The translations under genes and the position numbers were made by a program. Below the pieces are notes generated by a model, which saw only the letters and a list, made by a program, of their open reading frames with translations, made no database searches and had not been told where the DNA came from. Below, in pieces: positions 46,729-56,094 of a DNA stretch of 64,000 bases. The stretch spans positions 266,646 to 330,645 of the forward strand of contig NZ_RXYB01000001.1 of the NCBI RefSeq assembly GCF_008086615.1, written 5' to 3'. Numbering within the stretch: the stretch's first letter is position 1; every line of letters begins with the position of its first letter. The stretch is from Acetobacterium tundrae (GTDB lineage Bacteria > Bacillota > Clostridia > Eubacteriales > Eubacteriaceae).

Positions 46729-48123
46729 TCACCCAATGGCCTTTATGGATCGGTGGGCATAGGTAGAAAGCTGTTCGATGCTTATTCGGTTGCGTCCTGA
46801 AGCCTTTGCTTTGTATAACGCATCATCAGCATGTCTTAAAAGGGTTTCATAGGATGCTTCGTCCGAAGGGTTTGACGTGGCGGCACCAATAGATATGGTA
46901 ACAACTTTTTTAACCGGAGAGGAATTATGGAGAATTCTTAAATCCATAATGGCTATTCTCAATAATTCAGCGATTTTAGCGGCGCCCTTATTGTCTGTAT
47001 CGGGAAGCAGACAGGTAAATTCTTCGCCGCCCCAGCGCGCAGCTAAATCTCCAGGCCTTTTCAATGTGCTTTTTAAGATAAAAGCAACTTTACGAAGGCA
47101 TTCATCTCCTTCTAAATGACCATAGGTATCATTATATAGTTTGAAATGGTCAATATCGATCATCAGCAAAGATAAATGACTACCGGTCCGTTTTGATTTT
47201 TTTATTTCGATGGATAACATCTCATCGAATCGTCTGCGATTGGCAATGTTGGTCAATTGATCTACATCTGTATTTATTTTCAAAACATCCTGATAGTACT
47301 TCAATGCCAAATGATTTTTTATTTTGGCTTTTACAATTGCAATACTAAACGGCTTGGTAATGTAATCAATAGCACCAAGTTTTAATCCATATTCTTCACT
47401 ATCCGCTTGATTCAGCGAGGTAAGAAAAATGATAGGAAGCTCTTTTGTACTTTGATTCAGATGGAGTTTTTTGCATACTTCATAGCCATTCATTTCCGGC
47501 ATGACAATGTCCAAAAGAATAATATCAGGCGGTTCGGTTGAATTGGCAATGGATAATGCTTTCATACCGCTGTGTGCGACAAGAACATCATAATCGCCAC
47601 TTAAAGACTGCTCCAATACTTTTGTGTTCAACGGTGAATCATCTACAATTAGTACTCGTTGTCTTTTGCTTAAACTTGATTCATGATTATTTCGATTTTG
47701 CTCTTGTTTCTCGTCGATATTATTTTTGAATTCCTGGTTTGATACTTCAGATATTTTTGTTTGAGCGATGTCTCTTGCGGCAATATAGAGAAAATTGCCA
47801 TAGCGGTGGAGTTCCCATTCGATGTAGCAGTAAGTGCCTTCTTTTGAACGATATCGATTTGTAAAATTGAGAACATCATTTTGGTTGATAAGCTCTTTTA
47901 TGGCGAAAAGTGTAGCATCCAAATCATTTGGATGTACAAAATCAATCAAATTTTTTTGTGTGAGTTCATTCATTGAATAACCGAGGGTGATTTTCCAGGC
48001 AGCGTTCACTTTTAGAAACTGACCATTTAAGTTAGTTACGCATAGAAGTCCAAGAGTTAGAGAAAAAATCCGTTCTAATATTTCATTTTGACTATTTGTG
48101 TCATAAAAGCTTTTCATTATCAA
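46729..48123 (-). CDS. PAS-receiver-GGDEF diguanylate cyclase
   Basis: A 464-residue soluble protein making cyclic di-GMP. PAS domain at about residues 15-125, receiver at about 155-275 (VLIVDDSPLNTKVLE, phospho-acceptor Asp in LLDIVMPEMNG, Lys in YITKPFS), GGDEF domain at about 300-455 with active GGEEF. RPGD five residues before it is an RxxD inhibitory I-site. The receiver is in the middle, so no separate DNA-binding output exists. TTG at 48123 is 5 bases after AAAGG; an ATG two codons later is 11 bases away. The start is uncertain by these two codons. Confidence 0.92.
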   Translation of the reverse strand: MIMKSFYDTNSQNEILERIFSLTLGLLCVTNLNGQFLKVNAAWKITLGYSMNELTQKNLIDFVHPNDLDATLFAIKELINQNDVLNFTNRYRSKEGTYCYIEWELHRYGNFLYIAARDIAQTKISEVSNQEFKNNIDEKQEQNRNNHESSLSKRQRVLIVDDSPLNTKVLEQSLSGDYDVLVAHSGMKALSIANSTEPPDIILLDIVMPEMNGYEVCKKLHLNQSTKELPIIFLTSLNQADSEEYGLKLGAIDYITKPFSIAIVKAKIKNHLALKYYQDVLKINTDVDQLTNIANRRRFDEMLSIEIKKSKRTGSHLSLLMIDIDHFKLYNDTYGHLEGDECLRKVAFILKSTLKRPGDLAARWGGEEFTCLLPDTDNKGAAKIAELLRIAIMDLRILHNSSPVKKVVTISIGAATSNPSDEASYETLLRHADDALYKAKASGRNRISIEQLSTYAHRSIKAIG

Positions 48124-48853
48124 TTATTCCTTTCTTTAAATTATTGGAAAATTACGTCGAATGTCAGTGCGAAAGTTAAAATCTCTGAAATTGATATGAT
48201 AGAAACAAGAGAAAAAACAACGAAAGATGAGTAGCTTTGATGAATAAGAAACCAGAGTTGTATTACTAATTATTATGTTTCCTGATAAAGCGTAGACGGG
48301 GCATATAATACAATATAAAAGTAAATGGCGGTTGATGTTAAAAATTTAATTATCTATCTTCTTTATGAATAAACGCCACCAGTTGATTTCCGTTAGAATC
48401 GTCAATTGGCAGCGCAATGAAGGCGGTTTTTAAAGCAATCAATAAACTATGATACTTTAAGTTGAGATATATGGATTCTAAATTTTTATGCTTTTTATTA
48501 GAAAGTATGTTTGTGAAGAGCATGGTGTTCATAGCTGCAACAACCTCTTTACTGATACTATTTATAGCAATTGATATAAGTTTACTACAACTTTTTCAGA
48601 ATGGCAATCAGTAAAGGCTGCATACATCAAAATAATATCGATTAAATCCACCGTTGTATAACATAATTGAAAAGATTGTATAGTTAAATAAAAAATAGCA
48701 ATATATTGCACACGAGAATCTTGCCAGATTTGTGCAATGCGCACCACATATTTTGTCTAATGGGGAAAAAGTGTACAAGACAATGAGTCTATTAAAACAA
48801 GTACCACATTTCATATCATACTATAAATATATGTTTTATATATGCTAGCATAA
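48124..48853. other. 730-base stretch without a convincing gene
   Basis: Only short minus-strand frames of about 60 codons occur (48350-48532, 48562-48747), without recognisable domains. The first has AAGAGG at 11 bases and cannot be excluded. A 12-base perfect palindrome TATGCTAGCATA lies at 48841-48852, immediately before the transporter relic. AAAAAGTGTACAA occurs here (48764) and again near 46702. Confidence 0.4.
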
Positions 48854-49037
48854 TTTTTATTTTTAGTCAATCTATTTATGCCTTTTATTTCTGTATTTGG
48901 CAGAATTTCAGATCACGACGGCCGCAAAAAAAATCTATATGTCTGGTTTTATCGGATTTACAGTTATTTCACTATTTTGTGGATTATCAACGAATATAAT
49001 GATGCTGATCTTTTTTTGTGTTAGTCAGGCTTTTTAA
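48854..49037 (+). pseudogene. Relic of an MFS drug transporter (frameshifted fragment)
   Basis: Translation from 48854 gives FLFLVNLFMPFISVFGRISDH-type sequence ending in GRKKNLY, which matches helix 2 and the signature loop (G-x-x-x-D-x-x-G-R-K/R) of the MFS family. At about 48940 the match shifts frame and continues as SGFIGFTVISLFCGLSTNI and LIFFCVSQAF (48942-49034) before a stop. A stop precedes the fragment and neither end of the gene is present. It is a decayed piece, about 60 codons of helices 2-4. Confidence 0.7.
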
Positions 49038-49237
49038 TAACATAATTTTTACGGCCAGCAATTTTGCGGCAGTGTGAGTAAAAAGGCACTTCTAAAAGTG
49101 AGTAAGGAAAATTAATTAAAAATGAGAAGGGGATACAAATAATTAGCATCATTGAAATAAATAGTTCATTTATTTCCGTTCGTGATCGTGATAAAATAAC
49201 ATTCATAGTTATCGAGTAAAGAAACGTGAGGTAAGAT

Positions 49238-50524
49238 ATGTCTTACAGAGATTTGACACCAAAAACAGTGATAGAATATATAAAAAACTACACCAATGTT
49301 TTTCCCAATGAAGCAATGCTTGATGTCTATGAAGTTGGCGGGGGAGAAGATGATGGCGATGGTTTTGTCAATCATATCTACCGGGTTTGGGATGAAACCG
49401 GAAAATCAGTTATTCTAAAACAGGCAAAACCGCATATGCGTGTATTAGGTGAAGCAGCGAAACTGACGACTAAGCGAAATCAAACAGAAGCAGAAATTAT
49501 CAAGCTGAGGACAGCGATCACGCCTGAATATTTGCCGGAAATGTATCATATCGATCCGGAAAATAATCTTTTTGTTTATGAAGATTGCGGTCATTTGAAA
49601 ATCATGCGTTTTGAGTTGATCAAAGGAAAATATTTCCCTGGATTTCCGAAACAAATTGGCGAATTCATTGCAAAATCAAATTTTTATACGTCGGAAATTT
49701 ATTTAGACCAGATTACCCACAAAGCCCTGGAATGTAAATTTATGAATCCGGAGATGCGGCGGATCATGGAAACGATTCTTTTCTCAAGAGAGTCATTTCT
49801 TGAGCATGATATTGATCATACTTTGGAGGGTGACCCTAATCATTTAGCAATGGCTGAATTGTTTTGGGATAAACGTGAAGTAAGAGTTGAATTATTAAAA
49901 CTACGTGGGATTTTCATGAAAAGAAGCGAGTGCCTGGTTCATGGCGATCTCCATACGTCAAACATCATGATTGATGAAAAAGAAATGAAAGTCATCGATA
50001 TGGAGTATCCTTTTATGGGGCCGACATCATCGGATATGGGCTATCTGATGGGAAACCTGATTTATGAGTACATTGCCTGGTTTTATCATACTGAAGGAAC
50101 CCCAAAGTCTCGAAAGGCCTATCGCAAAGAGATCCTGGGTTATATCAAAGACATGGTCTATGAATATCAAAAAGTGTATTCTGGATGCTGGGATAAAGAT
50201 GCAAAACCAATCTATCGGGAGTATCCGGAATATCGGGACGATGTTCTTAAAAAACAGATAAAAGAAGTATGCGGATTTGCCGGTTGTCAGATTGCCAGTC
50301 GGGTTGGAGCCCTGGTTCCGTTGCCTGATTTCGATGTATTGCAAAATTTGGACAGTCGTAACTCTGCCCGGCGGCTTTCATTGCTGATCGCCGATACATT
50401 GATTATGAAACATGAAGAAGTCGAAACCGTTAAGGATATTATTAAACTCATTAAAACCATTACTCACCGATATTTTGATGTGATGAAGGCATTAATTTAT
50501 CCAATGCACGAGACACTCAGTTAG
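49238..50524 (+). CDS. mtnK: S-methyl-5-thioribose kinase-like phosphotransferase
   Basis: A 428-residue aminoglycoside-phosphotransferase-fold kinase with MtnK features: VGGGEDDGDGFVNHIYRV nucleotide loop, SVILKQAKPHMRVLGE (ATP Lys), catalytic LVHGDLHTSNIM and metal-binding IDMEYPFMGP. MtnK phosphorylates methylthioribose in methionine salvage. The partner mtnA is not adjacent, so the gene may act with enzymes encoded elsewhere. It is monocistronic, with a terminator downstream. Confidence 0.88.
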   Translation: MSYRDLTPKTVIEYIKNYTNVFPNEAMLDVYEVGGGEDDGDGFVNHIYRVWDETGKSVILKQAKPHMRVLGEAAKLTTKRNQTEAEIIKLRTAITPEYLPEMYHIDPENNLFVYEDCGHLKIMRFELIKGKYFPGFPKQIGEFIAKSNFYTSEIYLDQITHKALECKFMNPEMRRIMETILFSRESFLEHDIDHTLEGDPNHLAMAELFWDKREVRVELLKLRGIFMKRSECLVHGDLHTSNIMIDEKEMKVIDMEYPFMGPTSSDMGYLMGNLIYEYIAWFYHTEGTPKSRKAYRKEILGYIKDMVYEYQKVYSGCWDKDAKPIYREYPEYRDDVLKKQIKEVCGFAGCQIASRVGALVPLPDFDVLQNLDSRNSARRLSLLIADTLIMKHEEVETVKDIIKLIKTITHRYFDVMKALIYPMHETLS

Positions 50525-50597
50525 CATATTGATTTTGCGAAAATAAGACGACTGATTTGGAACGGTCGCCATCAGTAAAATTAAATAAGTTGTAATG

Positions 50598-50643
50598 AAC
50601 AACCTTAGATTTCTTGGTATATGAAATTCAAGGTTGTTTTTAT
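50598..50643 (+). terminator. Terminator of the mtnK-like gene
   Basis: AACAACCTT / AAGGTTGTT with further inner pairing (ATTTC/GAAAT), followed by TTTTATTT. Confidence 0.8.
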
Positions 50644-50646
50644 TTA

Positions 50647-50675
50647 TTGACAAGATATTTAGTTCACATTAGAAT
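50647..50675 (+). promoter_or_regulatory. Sigma-A promoter for the DegV gene
   Basis: Perfect TTGACA (50647-50652), 17 bases, TAGAAT (50670-50675). Confidence 0.8.
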
Positions 50676-50730
50676 AGTTCATGACAAAACTGTTATATAA
50701 AAATTAATAAATATAGAAGGAGAAACACAG

Positions 50731-51582
50731 ATGGATAATATCAAGATTATCGCAGACAGCACCTGTGACTTATCAGCGGATTTGATAGAAAAATATGACA
50801 TTGGTATTCTTCCATTGACGATTACCATGGGGGATAAATCTGTAAAGGACGGCAATGGCATGAATCAGAAAGAGATTTATGAATGGTCCAATAAGACGGG
50901 TGAGACACCTAAGACGGCGGCTCCCACTATCGGAGAAGCAATTGATGTCATAACACCTTATATAGAAGCAGAGCGGGACATTATATTTTTCGGAATTTCA
51001 GAGATTATGTCGACAACCTGCAATGTAATGAGATTGGCAGCCGAGACGCTCAATTATAAAAAGCTGGTGGTTGTGAATTCCCGGAATTTATCAACGGGAA
51101 TCGGACTACAAGTCATCCGGGCGGCTGAACAGGTGAGCAGGGGATGTACGGTAGAAGAAATTTTAGCGGACAACAGACAAATTAACGGAAAAGTAAAGGC
51201 TAGTTTTGTAGTTGACACATTAACCTTCCTTTATCGGGGGGGAAGATGTTCTTCGGTTACCGCACTCATTGGCAATTCATTAAAATTGAAACCAGAAATT
51301 GTTGTTTCTGATGCAAAAATGCAAGTGAGAAAGAAATATCGAGGAAACGCAAAATCGGTTATTCTCAAATATGCGAAAGAACGGGAAAAGGAACTTTTAC
51401 TGGCAAATTCTGCCAGAGTATTCATCACCCATTCCGGTTGTTCAGAGAAGATCATCAATAAAGTAAAAGAGTACTTGGAAAGTTTGAATAAATTTGAAGA
51501 GATATTAGTAACTCAGGCAGGAGGCGTGATATCCTCGCATTGTGGGCCGAATACTTTAGGTGTTCTTTATATTCTTAATTGA
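50731..51582 (+). CDS. DegV-family fatty-acid-binding protein
   Basis: A 283-residue two-domain DegV protein. N-terminal IIADSTCDLSADLIEKY and ILPLTITMGD, then the fatty-acid pocket signature ISEIMSTTCNVMRLA, DTLTFLYRGGRCSSVTALIGNSLKLKP and the C-terminal ITHSGCSEK. DegV/FakB proteins present fatty acids to the FakA kinase; fakA here is at 2604. Monocistronic between a terminator and the marR promoter, with AGAAGGAG upstream. Confidence 0.93.
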   Translation: MDNIKIIADSTCDLSADLIEKYDIGILPLTITMGDKSVKDGNGMNQKEIYEWSNKTGETPKTAAPTIGEAIDVITPYIEAERDIIFFGISEIMSTTCNVMRLAAETLNYKKLVVVNSRNLSTGIGLQVIRAAEQVSRGCTVEEILADNRQINGKVKASFVVDTLTFLYRGGRCSSVTALIGNSLKLKPEIVVSDAKMQVRKKYRGNAKSVILKYAKEREKELLLANSARVFITHSGCSEKIINKVKEYLESLNKFEEILVTQAGGVISSHCGPNTLGVLYILN

Positions 51583-51672
51583 CCACTGCTTTATTTTTTT
51601 AAATGCGGCATCAGGTTTGCACTTCGTTCGGAACTTTAGGAATGAAAGCTTTAATATATTGAGAATTTAATC

Positions 51673-51700
51673 TTGACAACAGAAGATTCAATGTTATCCT
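51673..51700 (+). promoter_or_regulatory. Promoter of the marR-ABC operon
   Basis: Perfect TTGACA (51673-51678) and TATCCT (51695-51700) with a 16-base spacer. A palindrome follows at once. Confidence 0.65.
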
Positions 51701-51701
51701 A

Positions 51702-51717
51702 TGTTAGGTAGCTAACA
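51702..51717 (+). promoter_or_regulatory. MarR operator at its own promoter
   Basis: TGTTAG-GTAG-CTAACA, a perfect 6-base inverted repeat overlapping the expected transcription start, 16 bases before the MarR start. Typical position for autorepression. Confidence 0.65.
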
Positions 51718-51733
51718 AATTCGGAGGTGAATG

Positions 51734-52168
51734 ATGGAAATAAAATATGATGTCGGAAAAAAAGTCATTGTATTATCAAATCAGGTTAAAAGATCTCTTG
51801 ACCGTGCCGCTGAAGACAGTGGAATAACTGGTGTTCAAGCACGGGTGCTGGGAATTTTGGCAGAAGCGCAAAAAAATAACGGGGATGTATTTCAAAAAGA
51901 TATTGAAGAAAAATTACAAATTCGTCGGTCTTCGGTGACAGGTATTTTGCAGCTGATGGAAAAAAAAGGACTGATTTCTAGGGAAAGCGTTCCGTATGAT
52001 GCAAGACTAAAGAAAATTGGGATAACGAAAGAGGCCAAGAAATTAGGAGATCATTTGCATGAGAATATTTATATTTTTGAACAAAATTTGATAAAAGGGA
52101 TTTCGAATAAGGATCTGGAGACATTTTTAAGTGTAATAAATATACTTTCAAGAAATATCAATGGATAA
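51734..52168 (+). CDS. MarR-family transcriptional regulator
   Basis: A 144-residue winged-helix repressor. GVQARVLGILAEA (helix 2), IEEKLQIRRSSVTGILQLMEKKGLISRE (recognition helix and wing), YDARLKKIGITKEAK (wing). Such proteins often release DNA on binding drugs or phenolics. An ATG at 51731 is only 3 bases from GGAGG; the ATG at 51734 is at 6 bases and preferred. It probably controls itself and the ABC exporter downstream. Confidence 0.9.
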   Translation: MEIKYDVGKKVIVLSNQVKRSLDRAAEDSGITGVQARVLGILAEAQKNNGDVFQKDIEEKLQIRRSSVTGILQLMEKKGLISRESVPYDARLKKIGITKEAKKLGDHLHENIYIFEQNLIKGISNKDLETFLSVINILSRNING

Positions 52169-52197
52169 TGATCTAAGAATTTTAACTTTTTTTAGCC

Positions 52198-52236
52198 TTA
52201 TAGTAAGGAACCTTACAGTAAGGCTCCTTACTATAA
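52198..52236 (+). repeat. Tandem palindromes and competing hairpins between marR and the ABC exporter
   Basis: GTAAGG-AA-CCTTAC (52203-52216) and GTAAGG-CT-CCTTAC (52218-52231) stand in tandem. Together they sit inside a larger inverted repeat, TTATAGTAAGGA / TCCTTACTATAA. An alternative hairpin pairs AGCCTTA (52194-52200) with TAAGGCT (52219-52225), excluding the large one. The units share 10 of 14 positions with the marR operator core. They could be repressor sites or an RNA switch. Confidence 0.6.
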
Positions 52237-52294
52237 GAACATGAACAATTTTGAATTGAATGAAAAATATAAGAGAAAAAAATTAGGAGGAACA

Positions 52295-54031
52295 ATGGTT
52301 AAAACATTAATGTCACAAATAAAAGAGTTTAAAAAAGATTCAATATTAGCACCGTTATTTGTTATTCTCGAAGTTATCATGGAAGTTATTATTCCATTAA
52401 TGATGGCATCGATTATTGACAATGGGGTTGAAAAAGGCGATATTACACATGTCTGTGTAATGGGGGGAGTAATGATTTTGCTGGCAATGCTTTCGCTTGT
52501 ATTTGGTGTACTGTCAGGAATATTTGCAGCAAAAGCAAGCTCGGGGTTTGCCAGAAATTTAAGAAAAGCAATATTTGAAAACATTCAGAAGTTTTCATTC
52601 TCAAACATTGATAAGTACTCAACAGCCGGCTTGATCACACGGCTAACAACCGATATTACCAATGTACAAAATGCCTATCAGATGATTCTACGTATTTGTA
52701 CGAGAGCTCCGTTTATGTTGATCTGTGCAATGGCGATGGCTTTTTATATTAATGCAAGATTATCATTGATTTTTCTGGGAGCAATTATATTTCTGGGATT
52801 TGTTCTTGCGGTTATTACAGTCAAAACATTTCCAATATTTACGGTACTGTTTAAACAGTACGATGTGCTTAATGGATGCACACAGGAAAATGTCAATGCC
52901 ATTCGAGTTGTCAAGGCTTATGTTCGGGAAGAACAGCAGAAAAGCATCTTTCAAAAATCGACAGAGAAAATATATAAAATATCTTTAAAAGCCGAAAAAC
53001 TTCTGGTATTGAACATGCCAATTATGCAATTTGTGATGTATACTTGCATCCTTTTGCTTTCCTGGCTGGGAGCCAAAATGATTGTGGGAGGATCATTAAC
53101 TACTGGCGAGTTAATGGGACTATTTACGTATTGCATCAATATTCTAATGAGTCTGATGTTAATTTCCATGGTCTTTGTCATGGTGGCAATGGCCAAGGCA
53201 TCAGCCGATCGTATTGCCGAAGTCATCAATGAAGAACCAAATTTGATAAATGGGGAAAATCCTCAAAATACGATTTTTGATGGATCGATCGAGTTTAAAA
53301 ATGTGAGTTTTACTTATAAAGAAAACAGCGATAATTATGTATTAAGCAATATCAATTTTTCAATAAAATCAGGTGAAACGCTTGGAATTATTGGTGGAAC
53401 CGGCAGCGCAAAATCATCTCTGGTTCAGCTCATCCCGCGGCTTTATGACACTTCAATTGGGGAAGTTAGGGTCGGAGGTCTGAATGTAAGAGATTATGAT
53501 ATTGAAGCACTAAGAAATGAAGTCACTATGGTTTTGCAAAAGAATGTATTATTTTCAGGGACGATTAAAGATAATCTTCGCTGGGGAGGTCAGGATGCTT
53601 CTGATGAAGAATTGCAAAGAGTCTGCAAACTATCTCAAGCTGATGAGTTTATTCAAACATTACCACAAAAATATGATACTTATATTGAACAGGGGGGAAG
53701 CAATGTATCCGGTGGACAAAAACAACGGCTTTGCATTGCAAGAGCACTGCTAAAAAAACCAAAGATCTTGATCCTGGATGATTCCACCAGTGCAGTCGAC
53801 ACAAAAACTGACACGTTAATCCGAAAAGCATTTGCAGAAGAAATTCCGAATACGACAAAAATTATTATTGCACAAAGAATTTCATCGGTACAGGACTCGG
53901 ATAAAATCATCGTATTGAATGATGGCGTCATCGACGCCATGGGAACGCATGAAAAGCTTCTGGAAAGCAGTAGTATTTATAAAGATGTTTATGAATCCCA
54001 GACGAAAGGAGCTGACATCGATGGAGAATAA
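52295..54031 (+). CDS. ABC exporter half-transporter with degenerate ATPase site
   Basis: A 578-residue ABCB-type half-transporter: six membrane helices (about residues 15-300), then the nucleotide-binding domain with Walker A GGTGSAKSS (Ala where Gly is usual), signature VSGGQKQR and Walker B ILILDDSTSAVD. Asp replaces the catalytic Glu, the mark of the degenerate site in heterodimers such as BmrCD or TM287/288. AGGAGG before the ATG at 52295 fixes the start over the longer frame from 52241. The end overlaps the second half-transporter by 11 bases. Confidence 0.92.
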   Translation: MVKTLMSQIKEFKKDSILAPLFVILEVIMEVIIPLMMASIIDNGVEKGDITHVCVMGGVMILLAMLSLVFGVLSGIFAAKASSGFARNLRKAIFENIQKFSFSNIDKYSTAGLITRLTTDITNVQNAYQMILRICTRAPFMLICAMAMAFYINARLSLIFLGAIIFLGFVLAVITVKTFPIFTVLFKQYDVLNGCTQENVNAIRVVKAYVREEQQKSIFQKSTEKIYKISLKAEKLLVLNMPIMQFVMYTCILLLSWLGAKMIVGGSLTTGELMGLFTYCINILMSLMLISMVFVMVAMAKASADRIAEVINEEPNLINGENPQNTIFDGSIEFKNVSFTYKENSDNYVLSNINFSIKSGETLGIIGGTGSAKSSLVQLIPRLYDTSIGEVRVGGLNVRDYDIEALRNEVTMVLQKNVLFSGTIKDNLRWGGQDASDEELQRVCKLSQADEFIQTLPQKYDTYIEQGGSNVSGGQKQRLCIARALLKKPKILILDDSTSAVDTKTDTLIRKAFAEEIPNTTKIIIAQRISSVQDSDKIIVLNDGVIDAMGTHEKLLESSSIYKDVYESQTKGADIDGE

Positions 54032-55904
54032 TAAAAGAAAAACCAATAATTCGAAAAAAAGTATTAAGCGGTTGTTTGGATACATTTTTAAACACTATAA
54101 AATTCACTGCCTAGCAGTTATAACGTTGATTGTTCTCTCTTCTTTAGCTAATGTCGCGGGAACGTTGTTTATGAAAAATTTAATTGATGATTATATCGTA
54201 CCCTTTATTGGAAAACAAAACCCTGATTTCAGTCTTCTTTTTCGCGCGCTGATGATAATGGCATGTGTCTACTATTGCGGGGCGCTTGCCACTTGGGGTT
54301 ACAATCGGATTATGATCAATGTCGCTCAGGGTACTCTGAGAAACATCAGAAATGACATCTTTTCGCATATGGAGAATTTGCCGATAAAATACTTTGATAC
54401 CCATGTCCATGGAGATATCATGAGTGTTTATACAAATGATACGGATACATTAAGACAAATGATCAGCCAGAGCTTGCCTCAATTGGTATCCTCAGTTATT
54501 ACCGTTGTCAGCGTTTTTGCAGCCATGATGATATTAAATATCCCGTTGACATTGGTAACTTTATTAATGGTTGGCGTGATGCTTGTTGTTACGAGAAAAG
54601 TGGCTGCAAAAAGTGGCAGTTATTTTATCTCGCAGCAAAAAAACCTTGGTTCGATTGACGGATATATTGAAGAAATGGTAGAAGGACAGAAAGTCATCAA
54701 AGTATTCTGCCATGAAGAAGAGAGTCTGAAAGAATTCAATCGACGGAATGACGAATTGTTTCACAGCGCCGATAAAGCAAACATGTATGCCAATATTCTA
54801 ATGCCGATTATGGCAAATCTCGGAAATATCGGCTATGTCATTACTGCTATCATCGGATCGATTCTGGCAATTTTTGCTGTTGGCGGTTTTACCCTTGGGG
54901 GGTTGGCATCTTTCCTTCAATTTAACAAGAGCTTTACCATGCCAATCAATCAGATGTCACAGCAGTTGAATGCGATTGTGATGGCGCTGGCAGGAGCAGA
55001 GCGAATTTTTACGCTTTTGGATGAGAAACCAGAGTTCGACGAAGGGTATGTGGAACTAGTCAATGCTAAGGTTTCAGAAAACGGTGAAATAATTGAAGTT
55101 CCGAAAAGAACCGGCATCTGGGCCTGGAAACATCATCATAAGGCGGATAATACCACCACTTATACGTTGGTAAAAGGAAATGTGGTCTTTGACCATGTCG
55201 ATTTCGGCTACAATGACGACAAGATGATTCTTCATGATATTGAACTGTATGCTGAACCGGGTGAAAAGATCGCCTTCGTCGGGGCAACGGGAGCGGGAAA
55301 AACGACGATCACCAATTTGATCAATCGTTTTTATGATATTCAGGATGGTAAAATTCGATATGATGGGATTAATATCAATAAGATAAAAAAATCGGATCTA
55401 AGACGGTCACTTGGAATCGTACTTCAGGATACGCATTTGTTTACCGGTACGGTTATGGAAAATATTCGTTTCGGAAAACTGGATGCTACAGATGAAGAGG
55501 TCATTGGGGCAGCAAAACTGGCCAATGCTCATTCATTCATCAATCATTTGCCCGAAGGTTATGATACGGTTTTTACCGGTGACGGCGGAAACTTATCTCA
55601 GGGACAGCGCCAATTAATCGCGATTGCCAGGGCGGCGGTCGGAGATCCTCCGGTACTGATTTTAGACGAAGCAACTTCCAGCATTGACACCCGTACCGAA
55701 AAAGTTGTTCAGGAGGGAATGGACCACTTGATGGAAGGAAGAACGGTATTGGTTATTGCTCATCGACTATCCACCATTAAGAACTCCAATGCCATAATGG
55801 TAATGGATCAAGGACGTATCATTGAACGGGGAAACCATGAAAGTCTGTTAAAGAAAAAAGGTGTTTATTATCAATTGTATACCGGAGCACTGGAAATTGA
55901 TTAA
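54021..55904 (+). CDS. ABC exporter half-transporter, catalytically complete partner
   Basis: A 627-residue partner of the preceding protein. Membrane domain to about residue 335, then an insert of about 35 residues (VPKRTGIWAWKHHHKAD) before the ATPase, seen in many clostridial homologues. Walker A GATGAGKTT, signature LSQGQRQ and Walker B VLILDEATSSID with catalytic Glu. The complex probably exports drugs, peptides or lipids under MarR control. The ATG at 54021 follows AAAGGAG. Confidence 0.92.
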   Translation: MENNKRKTNNSKKSIKRLFGYIFKHYKIHCLAVITLIVLSSLANVAGTLFMKNLIDDYIVPFIGKQNPDFSLLFRALMIMACVYYCGALATWGYNRIMINVAQGTLRNIRNDIFSHMENLPIKYFDTHVHGDIMSVYTNDTDTLRQMISQSLPQLVSSVITVVSVFAAMMILNIPLTLVTLLMVGVMLVVTRKVAAKSGSYFISQQKNLGSIDGYIEEMVEGQKVIKVFCHEEESLKEFNRRNDELFHSADKANMYANILMPIMANLGNIGYVITAIIGSILAIFAVGGFTLGGLASFLQFNKSFTMPINQMSQQLNAIVMALAGAERIFTLLDEKPEFDEGYVELVNAKVSENGEIIEVPKRTGIWAWKHHHKADNTTTYTLVKGNVVFDHVDFGYNDDKMILHDIELYAEPGEKIAFVGATGAGKTTITNLINRFYDIQDGKIRYDGININKIKKSDLRRSLGIVLQDTHLFTGTVMENIRFGKLDATDEEVIGAAKLANAHSFINHLPEGYDTVFTGDGGNLSQGQRQLIAIARAAVGDPPVLILDEATSSIDTRTEKVVQEGMDHLMEGRTVLVIAHRLSTIKNSNAIMVMDQGRIIERGNHESLLKKKGVYYQLYTGALEID

Positions 55905-55980
55905 TAAAACTAAGCTGGTTGATTTTTCTCAAGGTGTCGCCTGAATATTTAAAGACAATTGTTTTATCTGGTTATCGCTT

Positions 55981-56019
55981 AAAGGATGAAAAATAATTGC
56001 GTATTATTTCTCATCCTTT
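55981..56019 (+). terminator. Hairpin after the ABC exporter operon
   Basis: AAAGGATGA and TCATCCTTT, then one mismatch and AAATAAT/ATTATTT, around a 5-base loop; a weak T-rich tail follows. Confidence 0.75.
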
Positions 56020-56025
56020 ATAAAT

Positions 56026-56054
56026 TTGACAAAAATATGATTTTATAGCACAAT
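56026..56054 (+). promoter_or_regulatory. Promoter of the HD-GYP/patatin pair
   Basis: Perfect TTGACA (56026-56031), 17 bases, CACAAT (56049-56054, four of six). Confidence 0.6.
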
Positions 56055-56094
56055 ATTCCAGAATAGAATGATTTGAATGAAAGGAAAAGTGACC

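Noticed and set aside
48350..48747. Two minus-strand frames of about 60 codons
   Set aside because: No domain, poor Shine-Dalgarno spacing and AT-rich random-looking composition; mentioned under the gene-poor region but not called as genes.
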